NCBI RefSeq assembly: GCF_009733595.1
Contig: NZ_WOFH01000007.1
Coordinates: 388,403-452,402 of the forward strand
Length of the DNA stretch: 64,000 nt
Direction: 5' to 3'
DNA from: Actinomadura litoris
Lineage (GTDB): Bacteria; Actinomycetota; Actinomycetes; Streptosporangiales; Streptosporangiaceae
The notes under the pieces were generated by a model. That model was not told the origin of the DNA. It made no database searches and saw only the letters and a list, made by a program, of their open reading frames with translations. The translations under genes were made by a program, and so were the position numbers. Below are positions 1 to 7,115 of the stretch, one piece after another (position 1 is the stretch's first letter; every line of letters starts with the position of its first letter).

Positions 1-102
1 CACTTCACATCGCACCGGCCGCGGAATGGCCGAATGCCGGGCGCGGACCCGGGGCCGACCGCGTGGGCGCCCGGCGGCCGGCCCCGGGCACTCACCCGCG
101 CG

Positions 103-312
103 TCAGCACTGCGCGCCGGTGTTGTAGCACGAGCCGCAGGTGTAGGGCCCGCCCGCCTGACCGGTCCAGCAGCAGTTGCGGAAGTAGATCCACCTCGGGG
201 CGTAGCTTCCGGTCCCGTGGCACCCGCAGGTCTGCGTGAAGCAGTCCCCGGCCGCGGCCGTCACCTTCGGCGCGAAGATCTCCAGTGCCCGGTCGCTGAG
301 TTTCGCGAGCAT
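103..312 (-). CDS. Small cysteine-rich peptide, possible RiPP-like precursor
   Basis: This is a 69-residue peptide. Its N-terminal half (residues 1-22) is amphipathic and Cys-free, with a short ALEIFAPKVTAAA stretch that resembles a leader or recognition helix. The C-terminal 47 residues carry eight Cys (24, 29, 31, 47, 48, 59, 62, 69) plus many Gly, Thr and aromatic residues. A strong AGGAGG site lies 6-7 bases before the ATG, so it is very likely translated. There is no Sec signal peptide. It could be a ribosomally made, modified peptide precursor or a small disulfide or metal-binding peptide. No modification enzyme lies to its right; anything to its left is outside the window. I do not recognise a named family. 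Confidence 0.7.
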   Translation of the reverse strand: MLAKLSDRALEIFAPKVTAAAGDCFTQTCGCHGTGSYAPRWIYFRNCCWTGQAGGPYTCGSCYNTGAQC

Positions 313-362
313 CGGCGTCCTCCTCTCAAGGAAAGGTAACTGGTGTTCTCGCCGGCCAGATC

Positions 363-391
363 AGTAGAACATCCCGGTTGTTACAGGGCAA
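363..391 (-). promoter_or_regulatory. Candidate sigma-70-type promoter of the Cys-rich peptide
   Basis: On the minus strand TTGCCC (386-391) and TCTACT (363-368) are separated by exactly 17 bases, about 50 bases upstream of the peptide start codon. The surrounding 330-480 stretch is clearly richer in A+T than the neighbouring genes. This is a motif match only. Confidence 0.4.
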
Positions 392-519
392 GAACGACGC
401 ATTCCCAAGAGAACGCGCCATTGCATTTCGCCGTCGATCGAAACAGCGAGGCCATCGCTAAAGGAGATCGGAACACATGTTGACCTGGGTGAATTCACAC
501 TTCCCCGACGAATGAGCCT

Positions 520-572
520 CGATGGTTCTCACGGAAAGCGAAGCGGCGCCACCGAGCGCGATGGTTCTAACG
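520..572. repeat. Pair of 14-bp direct repeats
   Basis: CGATGGTTCTCACG (520-533) recurs as CGATGGTTCTAACG (559-572), 13 of 14 identical and 39 bases apart. They sit in the gene-free 313-711 stretch between the Cys-rich peptide and the liv operon end, upstream of the peptide gene. They could be operator half-sites; nothing else in that stretch looks coding. Confidence 0.35.
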
Positions 573-645
573 CCCGGCTCAACGCCGGAGTCCGGGGTCA
601 CAAACCCGGTGCCGCGCGGGCGCGGGCACCCGGAGACAGCGGAAC

Positions 646-681
646 GCCCGCCGTTCCCGGACGGACCGGGAACCGGCGGGC
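646..681 (-). terminator. Hairpin terminator of the liv operon
   Basis: GCCCGCCGTTCCCGG (646-660) pairs with 666-681, giving a 15-bp stem with one bulged C and a 5-base loop. It lies 30-65 bases beyond the livF stop codon on the strand of transcription. There is no clear T-tract, as is common in this G+C range. Confidence 0.6.
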
Positions 682-711
682 GCTCCACACGGGTCGCCTG
701 CGCGGCGCGCG

Positions 712-1521
712 CTACCCCGCGTCGTCCGAGGACGGCGCGTCGGGGCGCGTGGCGCGAGGGGCCGCCTCAGAGCCGGAGGAGCCCTTCCCGCCCTTGGCGG
801 ACGCCTCGCCGTCGCCCAGGTCGCCGCCCAGGTAGGCCGCGCGGACCTCGGGGTCGTCCAGCAGGTCCCCGGCGGGCGCCGTCTTCACCACCCGGCCGGT
901 CTCCAGCACGTACGCGCGGTGCGCGATCTGGAGGGCCTGCTGGGCGTTCTGCTCGACCAGCAGCACGGTGGTGCCGCGCCGGTTGATCTCCTGGATGATC
1001 GTGAAGATCTGCTGCACGAGCATCGGCGCGAGCCCCATGGACGGCTCGTCCAGCAGCAGCACCTTCGGCTTGGCCATGAGCGCCCGCCCGATCGCGAGCA
1101 TCTGCTGCTCGCCGCCGGACATCGTGCCGCCCGCCTGCGACTTGCGCTCGGCGAGCCGCGGGAACAGCTCGTAGGCCTCGGCGAGCTCCTTGGAGGGGTC
1201 GTCCTTGCGGGCGTAGGCGCCCATCAGGAGGTTCTCCTCCACCGTCATGCCGGGGAAGATCCCCCGGCCCTCCGGCGCCTGCCCGATCCCGACGAGGACC
1301 CGCTTGTGGCCCGCCATCGAGCTGATGTCGCCGCCGTCGAAGCGGATCGCCCCCGACGTCAGCGAGCGCAGCCCCGAGATCGTCTTCAGCGTGGTCGTCT
1401 TCCCGGCGCCGTTGGCGCCGATCAGCGTGACGATCTCGCCCTGGTCGACCGACGCGGTGATGCCCTTGAGCGCCGCGATCTTTCCGTAGTGGACGTGGAT
1501 GTCCTCGATCTCAAGAAGCAT
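712..1521 (-). CDS. livF: Branched-chain amino acid ABC transporter ATPase LivF
   Basis: This is one of the two cytoplasmic ATPases of a LIV-type importer that energises uptake of branched-chain amino acids or related amides. The 269-residue protein has Walker A GANGAGKTT (35-43), signature MSGGEQQ (134-140) and Walker B LLLDEP (155-160). About 35 residues of Ser/Gly/Lys/Arg-rich tail extend beyond the usual LivF end. Its ATG overlaps the end of livG by 11 bases, so the two are translationally coupled. It is the last gene of the operon and is followed by a hairpin. The substrate is inferred from the family; urea or amide uptake by related systems cannot be excluded. Confidence 0.93.
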   Translation of the reverse strand: MLLEIEDIHVHYGKIAALKGITASVDQGEIVTLIGANGAGKTTTLKTISGLRSLTSGAIRFDGGDISSMAGHKRVLVGIGQAPEGRGIFPGMTVEENLLMGAYARKDDPSKELAEAYELFPRLAERKSQAGGTMSGGEQQMLAIGRALMAKPKVLLLDEPSMGLAPMLVQQIFTIIQEINRRGTTVLLVEQNAQQALQIAHRAYVLETGRVVKTAPAGDLLDDPEVRAAYLGGDLGDGEASAKGGKGSSGSEAAPRATRPDAPSSDDAG

Positions 1522-2302
1522 CGGCCGGAGCCCCCAGATACGCCTCGATGACCCGCGGGTCGTTCTGCACCTCGGCCGGCAGCCCGTCGGCGATCTTCTG
1601 GCCGAAGTCCAGCACCGCGACCCGGTCGCTGATCCCCATCACGAGGCTCATGTCGTGCTCGATCAGCAGCACCGTGACGCCGGTGTCGCGGATCGTGCGG
1701 ATCAGCTCCTGGAGCGCGACCTTCTCCGCCGGGTTCATGCCGGCGGCCGGCTCGTCCAGCAGCAGCAGCTTCGGGTCCGTGCCGAGCGCCCGCGCGATCT
1801 CCAGCCGCCGCTGGTCGCCGTAGGGGAGGTTCTTCGCGGCCTCGCCGGCCCGGTGCGAGATCCCCACCAGCTCCAGCAGCTCGCGGGCCCGCTCGCGGCC
1901 CTGGCGCTCCTCGCGCCGGTGCCACGGCAGGCCGAGCGACGCCCCGGCGATGCCCGTCCGGTGGTGGGTGTCGGTGCCCACCAGGATGTTCTCCAGCGCC
2001 GTCATGTTGTGGAACAGCCGGACGTTCTGGAAGGTCCGGGCGACGCCGAGCTTGGTGACGCGGTAGCGCTTCTTGCCGTCGATCCGCTTGCCGTCGAACA
2101 CCACCTGGCCCTCGCTCGGCCGGTAGACGCCGGTGGTCACGTTGAACACCGTCGTCTTGCCGGCCCCGTTCGGGCCGATCAGCGCGAAGATCTCGCCCTT
2201 GCCGATCCTGATGTCGACCTTGTTCAGGGCGACGACGCCGCCGAAGCGCATGACGACCTCACGCAGCTCCAGCACCGGCGTCCGCCCGCTCGCCTCGGTC
2301 AC
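1511..2302 (-). CDS. livG: Branched-chain amino acid ABC transporter ATPase LivG
   Basis: This is the second ATPase of the LIV-type importer, 263 residues from a GTG start. The start was chosen because GTG overlaps the livM stop as GTGA. An in-frame opening runs further upstream but lies wholly inside livM. Walker A is GPNGAGKT (43-50). The signature region reads LPYGDQRRLE, the usual LivG variant of LSGGQ, followed by Walker B LLLLDEPAAG. The C-terminal region, ending near PADAS, keeps the LivG-type DFGQKIADGLPAEV segment. It pairs with LivF beneath the LivH/LivM channel. Confidence 0.93.
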   Translation of the reverse strand: MTEASGRTPVLELREVVMRFGGVVALNKVDIRIGKGEIFALIGPNGAGKTTVFNVTTGVYRPSEGQVVFDGKRIDGKKRYRVTKLGVARTFQNVRLFHNMTALENILVGTDTHHRTGIAGASLGLPWHRREERQGRERARELLELVGISHRAGEAAKNLPYGDQRRLEIARALGTDPKLLLLDEPAAGMNPAEKVALQELIRTIRDTGVTVLLIEHDMSLVMGISDRVAVLDFGQKIADGLPAEVQNDPRVIEAYLGAPADAS

Positions 2303-3450
2303 TTGCCCACCTCCCCGGCGGCGGCGGCCTGGCCGGGCCCGGCCACCTCGGCTCCCATACTGCCCATGCCGCCGGTGCCCTCCGCCAACTCGGCCTTGCG
2401 GCGGCGGGAGGGCCACAGCCCCTCCGGACGGAAGATCATCATCAGCACCAGCGCGGCACCGAAGATCAGCATCCGGTAGTCCTGCATGAACCGGAACCGC
2501 TCGGGCAGCCACGCCACCACGAAGGCGCCCAGCATCACGCCCGGGATGTTGCCCGAGCCGCCCAGCACCACGCCCGCGAGGATCAGGGCCGACACCAGGA
2601 ACGTGAAGTTGTCGGGGTTGATCGAGGTCTGCTTGCCGGCGAACACCACGCCGCCGCTGCCGCCGATCGCCGCGCCGATCGCGAACGCCGCGAGCTTGAA
2701 CTTGAACGTCGGCACGCCCATCAGCTCGGCCGCGTCCTCGTCCTCGCGGATCGCCGCCCAGGCGCGGCCCACCCGCGACCGGTCCAGCCGCTTCACGAAG
2801 ATGATCGTCAAGATGATGAAGAACAGCAGCAGGTAGTAGTACGGCCGCGAGTCCAGCAGCCCGTACTTCAGCGGCTGCACGCCCATGATCTCGAACTCCG
2901 ACAGCGTCGGGGGGTGCGGGATGCCCTGGATGCCGCGCGGGCCGTTGACGTAGGAGCTGTTCTGGGCCGTCACCCTGACGATCTCACCGAAGCCGAGCGT
3001 GACGATCGCCAGGTAGTCGCCGCGCAACCGCAGCGTCGGCGCGCCGAGGATGACCCCCGCCAGCGCCGAGAACACGATCGCGAGGACGAGCGTCTCCCAG
3101 AACGACCAGCCGTGCTTCGAGGCGAAGATCGCGATGGTGTAGCCGCCGACCGCGTAGAACGCCACATACCCGAGGTCGAGGAGGCCGGCCATGCCGACCA
3201 CCACGTTCAGGCCGAGCGCCAGCAGCACGTAGATGGCGATCTGGTCGCTCAGCATCGACGCCCAGTCGGTGCTGCTCGGCGCCATGAACGAGCCGATCGT
3301 CTGGTTCGGCAGCAGCAGCGCGCCGATGACGAGCAGGAGGTAGACGCTCCAGCGCGCCCAGCCGGGCGCGTCCGCCCACGCGTCGCGGGCGCGGTCGAGC
3401 GAGAGGCCCGACGCCGCGGAGTTCGCGTTCGCCTTCTTGGAGAGGTTCAT
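2299..3450 (-). CDS. livM: Branched-chain amino acid ABC permease LivM
   Basis: This is a membrane permease subunit (BPD_transp_2 family), 383 residues with about ten hydrophobic segments. The LivM core carries YVNGPRGIQGI after the middle segments and the EAA-like RVGRAWAAIREDEDAAELMGV cytoplasmic coupling loop. The C-terminus adds a hydrophilic Ala/Gly/Glu tail of about 35 residues. The start overlaps the livH stop as ATGA and the end overlaps the livG GTG, so the four genes are tightly coupled. It forms the channel with LivH. Confidence 0.93.
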   Translation of the reverse strand: MNLSKKANANSAASGLSLDRARDAWADAPGWARWSVYLLLVIGALLLPNQTIGSFMAPSSTDWASMLSDQIAIYVLLALGLNVVVGMAGLLDLGYVAFYAVGGYTIAIFASKHGWSFWETLVLAIVFSALAGVILGAPTLRLRGDYLAIVTLGFGEIVRVTAQNSSYVNGPRGIQGIPHPPTLSEFEIMGVQPLKYGLLDSRPYYYLLLFFIILTIIFVKRLDRSRVGRAWAAIREDEDAAELMGVPTFKFKLAAFAIGAAIGGSGGVVFAGKQTSINPDNFTFLVSALILAGVVLGGSGNIPGVMLGAFVVAWLPERFRFMQDYRMLIFGAALVLMMIFRPEGLWPSRRRKAELAEGTGGMGSMGAEVAGPGQAAAAGEVGK

Positions 3451-4412
3451 GCGCGCGCCTGCTGGAGTGACTCACCGAAGATTCCGGTGGGACGGAACAT
3501 CAGGACGAGGATGAGCAGGGAGAACGCGACGACGTCCCGCCATCCCGAGCCGAAGAAGCTGGAACCGTAGGTCTCCAGCAGCCCCAGCACGAAGCCGCCG
3601 GCCAGCGCCCCGCGGATGTTGCCGATCCCGCCGAGCACCGCCGCCGTGAACGCCTTGATGCCGAGCAGGAACCCGACGAAGTAGTCGGTCTGCTCGATGC
3701 GCACGATGTAGAGGGCCGCGGCGACGCCCGCCATGATGCCGCCGATCAGGAACGTCGTCTGGACGACCCGGTCGATGTTCACGCCCATGAGCACCGCGGT
3801 CTCCGGGTCCTGCGCGGTCGAGCGGATGCCGCGGCCGAGCTTGGTCCGGTTCACGAACTGGTCGAGGGCGATCATCATCAGGACGGCGCCGACGAACACG
3901 ATCAGCTTGTCGTTGCTGACGTGGATCGGCCCGATGTCGATGACCGTCTTGAGCTTCCGGAAGTGCTCGTTGACGGGAAGCTTGCCGCCCGACTTGGAGG
4001 TGCCGAACACGTGGCGGATGATCACCGTGCCGAACAGCTGCTGGATGAAGATCGACGCACCGATCGCCGAGATCAGCGCCGCGAGCCGCGACGCCCCTCT
4101 CTTCCGGAGCGGTCTGTACGCCGTCACCTCCAGGAGCATGGCGCTACCGCCGGCCACCGCCCCGGCGACCACGGCCATGACCACAACGACGCCGATCAGG
4201 GCGAACCCGCCGACCTGGTCGACGCCCATGGACCGGACCGTCCACAGCGCGGCGAACGTACCGATCATGAAGACGTCGGCGTGCGCGAAGTTGATCAGAC
4301 GGAGCACGCCGTAGACCATCGTGTAGCCGAGCGCCACCAGCGCGTAGATCGCGCCCAGCGACAGCCCGTCGACGGTCGACGGCCAGAATTGATTGATGAA
4401 GTCGTCGAGCAC
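3447..4412 (-). CDS. livH: Branched-chain amino acid ABC permease LivH
   Basis: This is a 321-residue membrane permease of the BPD_transp_2 family. The first segment (SLGAIYALVALGYTMVYGV) is characteristic of LivH. The coupling loop reads GRGIRSTAQDPETAVLMGV, and GGIGNIRGALAGG lies near the C-terminus. It is about 20 residues longer than typical enterobacterial LivH because of an insert around residues 125-165. It overlaps livM by 4 bases. It lies 107 bases after the binding-protein gene, with a terminator hairpin in that gap. Confidence 0.93.
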   Translation of the reverse strand: MLDDFINQFWPSTVDGLSLGAIYALVALGYTMVYGVLRLINFAHADVFMIGTFAALWTVRSMGVDQVGGFALIGVVVVMAVVAGAVAGGSAMLLEVTAYRPLRKRGASRLAALISAIGASIFIQQLFGTVIIRHVFGTSKSGGKLPVNEHFRKLKTVIDIGPIHVSNDKLIVFVGAVLMMIALDQFVNRTKLGRGIRSTAQDPETAVLMGVNIDRVVQTTFLIGGIMAGVAAALYIVRIEQTDYFVGFLLGIKAFTAAVLGGIGNIRGALAGGFVLGLLETYGSSFFGSGWRDVVAFSLLILVLMFRPTGIFGESLQQARA

Positions 4413-4433
4413 CTTTGGTCGCCTTTGGTAAAA

Positions 4434-4463
4434 GGAGCGGGAGCGCTGTAGCGCTCCCGCTCC
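4434..4463 (-). terminator. Intrinsic terminator between binding protein and livH
   Basis: On the minus strand a G+C-rich stem of 13-14 bp (GGAGCGGGAGCGCT at 4434-4447 pairing with 4450-4463) is followed directly by TTTT. It lies between the stop of the binding-protein gene and the start of livH. It probably lets the binding protein be made in excess over the membrane parts by partial read-through. Confidence 0.65.
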
Positions 4464-4519
4464 CGCTCCATCAGGGGCCCCCCGGAACGGGGGAAGGGTC
4501 GGGCAGGGCGTGGTGACGC

Positions 4520-5704
4520 CTACGCGACCTTGGCCTCCTTGCTGTTGCCGAGCAGCGGAATCGTGTTGTTCTTCACCTCGTAGATGAAGATGTCCTGCGC
4601 CGCCAGCTCACCGTGTTCGTCGAACTTGATCGGCTTGCCGACCCCCTGGAAGCTCACCGTCTTCAGGGCGTCGTTGATGTCCTCGGTCGTCTTCTTGCCG
4701 GACTTGATCGCCTCGATGAACGCCGTCGCCGCGTCGAAGCCCTCGGTCGAGTAGATCGCGACCTCGGTGTTGAACTTGGCCTTGTAGTCGGCCGCGAACT
4801 TCTTGGCCTTCTCGTTGGTCTTGCCCGTGGCGTCGATCAGGCAGCCGCAGCTCAGCAGCGCGCCCTGCGCGTTCTGCTGGCCGGCGCCCTCGACCAGGCC
4901 CGTCGCCAGCGAACCGTCGCCCGACATCATCTTGCCCTTGTAGCCGCCCTCGCGGAGCTGCTTGAACAGCCGGCCCGCGACCGCGTAGTAGCCGCCGAAG
5001 TACACCGCGTCCGGCTTCGCCTGGTTGATCTTGTTGACGGTCGAGGAGTAGTCCGTCCCCTTGTCGTTCACGGCGTCGCTCTGGACCGTCGCGCCCTTGG
5101 CCTGCACGGCCTTGCCGACCGCGTCCGCCAGGCCCTTGCCGTAGTCCTGGTTGTCGGAGACCGTGAAGAGCTTCTTCACCCCCGCGTTCGTCAGGAACTC
5201 GCCGGCGCCGGCGCTCTGCACCGCGTCGTCGGCCACCACGCGGTGCCAGTACTTCCAGCCCTTCTCGGCGAGCGTGATCTGCGTCGCCGACGGCGTGACG
5301 CTCGGCACCTTCGCCTCGTTCAGGATGGGGTTGGCCGCCTGCGACTCACCCGAGAACGCCGGGCCGATGAGGCCGACGATCTTGTCGTTCTTGATCGCGC
5401 CCTGCACCTGGGTCGTCGCCTGCTCGGCCTTGCCCTGGGTGTCGTACTTCTTCAGCTTGATCTTGATCTTCGGGTTGGTGGCGTTGTACTGGTCCACCGC
5501 CAGCGTCGCGCCCTGCCAGGGCGGGACCACCAGACCCGAGTTCTCACCGGTCAGGTCGCCCATGAATCCGATCGTGACCTCGTCGCCACCGGAGCCACCG
5601 TCGTCGTCACTGCAGGACACGGCGCCGAGCGCGAGCACCGCGCTCACCGCCATCGCGCCGGTCACCCTCATCTTGTTGCGCCGCAAGGTGCCCAACCTTT
5701 CCAT
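4520..5704 (-). CDS. livK: Branched-chain amino acid ABC transporter substrate-binding lipoprotein
   Basis: This is the extracytoplasmic receptor (periplasmic-binding fold I, Peripla_BP_6) that captures substrate for LivHMGF. From the chosen ATG it has 394 residues. A basic N-terminus and hydrophobic core end in the lipobox AVSC, making Cys31 the lipid anchor, followed by an Asp/Gly/Ser linker. The mature part starts EVTIGFMGDLTGENS and contains the conserved GLIGPAFSGES and YSTEGFDAATAFIEAI segments. A second ATG 33 bases downstream (5671) would still leave a signal. Reading further upstream to 5878 gives no plausible protein. It is the first gene of the liv operon. Confidence 0.9.
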   Translation of the reverse strand: MERLGTLRRNKMRVTGAMAVSAVLALGAVSCSDDDGGSGGDEVTIGFMGDLTGENSGLVVPPWQGATLAVDQYNATNPKIKIKLKKYDTQGKAEQATTQVQGAIKNDKIVGLIGPAFSGESQAANPILNEAKVPSVTPSATQITLAEKGWKYWHRVVADDAVQSAGAGEFLTNAGVKKLFTVSDNQDYGKGLADAVGKAVQAKGATVQSDAVNDKGTDYSSTVNKINQAKPDAVYFGGYYAVAGRLFKQLREGGYKGKMMSGDGSLATGLVEGAGQQNAQGALLSCGCLIDATGKTNEKAKKFAADYKAKFNTEVAIYSTEGFDAATAFIEAIKSGKKTTEDINDALKTVSFQGVGKPIKFDEHGELAAQDIFIYEVKNNTIPLLGNSKEAKVA

Positions 5705-5834
5705 CCGGATCCGGCAGGGGATCGGGTACGAGTGAAACCCCGACGCCGACCTCTGGTGGAGGAATCGGTCACTCGGGGACCAGCTATGTCGTACACCGTG
5801 GAGCCGTCCCAGATCAGCACCCCCGGATAGAAGG

Positions 5835-5852
5835 GTTACTCGTTCGTTACTC
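5835..5852. promoter_or_regulatory. Direct heptamer repeat upstream of the liv operon
   Basis: GTTACTC at 5835-5841 recurs at 5846-5852, an 11-base period that puts both copies on the same face of the helix. They lie about 135-150 bases before the livK-like start, in the 5705-5969 intergenic stretch. Together they form a plausible operator; the regulator is unknown. Confidence 0.35.
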
Positions 5853-5969
5853 CCCCGTGCCCATCTGATACAGGGCATTGCCAGGGACGATTACGAAACG
5901 TGAACACAGCGGGTTGCACAAGGTACCCGCGTGAAACCTTGACAACACGAAGCGTGACTGGGAGTGGAG

Positions 5970-6581
5970 TCAGCCCGCGGCGGGCTCGTCGCGCCCGGGG
6001 CCGCCGCCGCTCGCCCCGGCCACCACGGCCTCGGCGACGGCGCGCATCGTCAGCCTGCGGTCCATCGAGGTCTTCTGGATCCAGCGGAACGCCTCGGGCT
6101 CGGTCCAGCCGTTGGCCTCCTGGAGCAGGCCCTTGGCGCGATCCACGAGCTTGCGGGTCTCCAGGCGGTCCTGGAGGCCGGCGACCTCCGCCTCCAGCGC
6201 GCGCAGCTCGGTGTAGCGGCTGAGGGCCATCTCGATCGCGGGCGCCAGGTCGCTCTTGGAGAACGGCTTGACGAGGTAGGCCATCGCCCCGGCGTCGGTC
6301 GCCCGCTGGACGAGCTCGCGCTGGGAGAACGCGGTGAGGATCACGACGGGGGCGATCCGGTCCGCCGAGATCCGCTCGGCCGCCGAGATCCCGTCCAGGA
6401 CGGGCATCTTGACGTCCAGGATCACCAGGTCGGGCCGGAGCTCGCCGGCCAGCCGCACGGCGTTCTCGCCGTCGCCGGCCTCGCCCACGACCTCGTAGCC
6501 GTCCTCCTGAAGCATCTCCTTCAGGTCCAGCCGGATCAGGGCCTCGTCTTCCGCGATCACCACGCGCCGAGCACTCTCCAC
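5970..6581 (-). CDS. pdtaR: ANTAR-domain response regulator, PdtaR-like transcription antiterminator
   Basis: This is a two-component response regulator whose output binds RNA. It has 203 residues from GTG 6581, chosen because GGTAGG lies 9 bases upstream; GTG 6587 is possible. The receiver domain shows RRVVIAEDEALIR, the phospho-acceptor Asp in LVILDVKMP, Thr in VILTAFS and Lys in YLVKPF. The ANTAR domain (about 130-190) has ETRKLVDRAKGLLQE and the EAFRWIQKTSMDRR block with its conserved Ala/Trp pattern. It closely resembles Mycobacterium tuberculosis Rv1626 in sequence and length. No partner kinase gene lies alongside, as is usual for this family. It sits near pyk. Confidence 0.93.
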   Translation of the reverse strand: MESARRVVIAEDEALIRLDLKEMLQEDGYEVVGEAGDGENAVRLAGELRPDLVILDVKMPVLDGISAAERISADRIAPVVILTAFSQRELVQRATDAGAMAYLVKPFSKSDLAPAIEMALSRYTELRALEAEVAGLQDRLETRKLVDRAKGLLQEANGWTEPEAFRWIQKTSMDRRLTMRAVAEAVVAGASGGGPGRDEPAAG

Positions 6582-6683
6582 GCGCACGAGCCTACCGGGA
6601 CCCGCTACGCTGGTCTTGGTCAGGGCGCCCTCTGCGCGTGGGCGGAGCACCAAAGCCAGCATGTCCGTTTTAATGGGACATGA

Positions 6684-6756
6684 GCCCCGATATCCCAATG
6701 GCAGAGGAAGCGGTCTCAAACACCGTTTAGTGTGGGTTCGAATCCCACTCGGGGCA
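6684..6756 (+). tRNA. tRNA with anticodon CAA (Leu by anticodon), short variable arm
   Basis: This is a full cloverleaf of 73 nt without encoded CCA. The 7-bp acceptor stem is GCCCCGA (6684-6690) with 6749-6755, and the discriminator is A6756. T8, A14, the GG of the D-loop and an A15-T48 Levitt pair are all present. The anticodon stem is 6710-6714 with 6722-6726, around loop CTCAAAC. The variable region is 5 nt (TTAGT). The T arm is GTGGG-TTCGAAT-CCCAC. The anticodon CAA predicts leucine (codon UUG). However, canonical tRNA-Leu is class II with a long variable arm, so the charging identity is uncertain. It lies on the opposite strand from both neighbours. Confidence 0.9.
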
Positions 6757-6988
6757 CCTCTCTCCCCCGCCCCCCTGCGCGGCGACCCTCTTCCCGCACC
6801 CCCGAAACCCTTATTGACCTGCGAAGACGTCGTGCTGCCCGAGCGGGGTGCGGTGGCGGCCGCGGTCAGATCCGGCCGGTCAAGGCAATGAGGCGCCGCG
6901 CGGGGTTTCCGGAGCGACGTGGAAATGAGACCGCGTGGTGATTTCGCACACGCGCCGCATACGGCGCCCGCAGCGCCCACGGCGCCCA

Positions 6989-7018
6989 CGGCGTCCGTGG
7001 GGCCTGCGGCGGACGCCG
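6989..7018 (-). terminator. Candidate pyk terminator hairpin
   Basis: CGGCGTCCG (6989-6997) pairs perfectly with CGGACGCCG (7010-7018) around a 12-base loop. It lies about 100 bases beyond the pyk stop on the transcribed strand. The rest of 6757-7113 is a G+C-rich stretch with GCGCCCACG-type repeats and shows no gene. Confidence 0.45.
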
Positions 7019-7069
7019 CGGCCGGGGCTGGGCGGCGCGGCGTCCGTGGCGAGCCGGGGAGCGCGAGGC

Positions 7070-7115
7070 GGATCGGCGCGGATCGGCGCGGATCGGCGCC
7101 GGATCGGCGCGGATC
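7070..7115. repeat. Decamer tandem repeat at the pyk stop codon
   Basis: GGATCGGCGC occurs at 7070-7079, 7080-7089, 7090-7099 and, after one extra C, 7101-7110. It is followed by the partial unit GGATC (7111-7115), which contains the first base of the pyk TGA. The array extends downstream from the stop codon and changes no coding sequence. Confidence 0.8.

Noticed and set aside
458..688. A 76-codon minus-strand frame between the small peptide and livF
   Set aside because: It overlaps the liv terminator hairpin and the direct repeats, has no convincing ribosome site and resembles nothing.
7070..7115. Possible CRISPR array or replication iterons
   Set aside because: Units are 10 bases with no spacers, and they begin at the pyk stop. 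No cas genes or replication genes accompany them.
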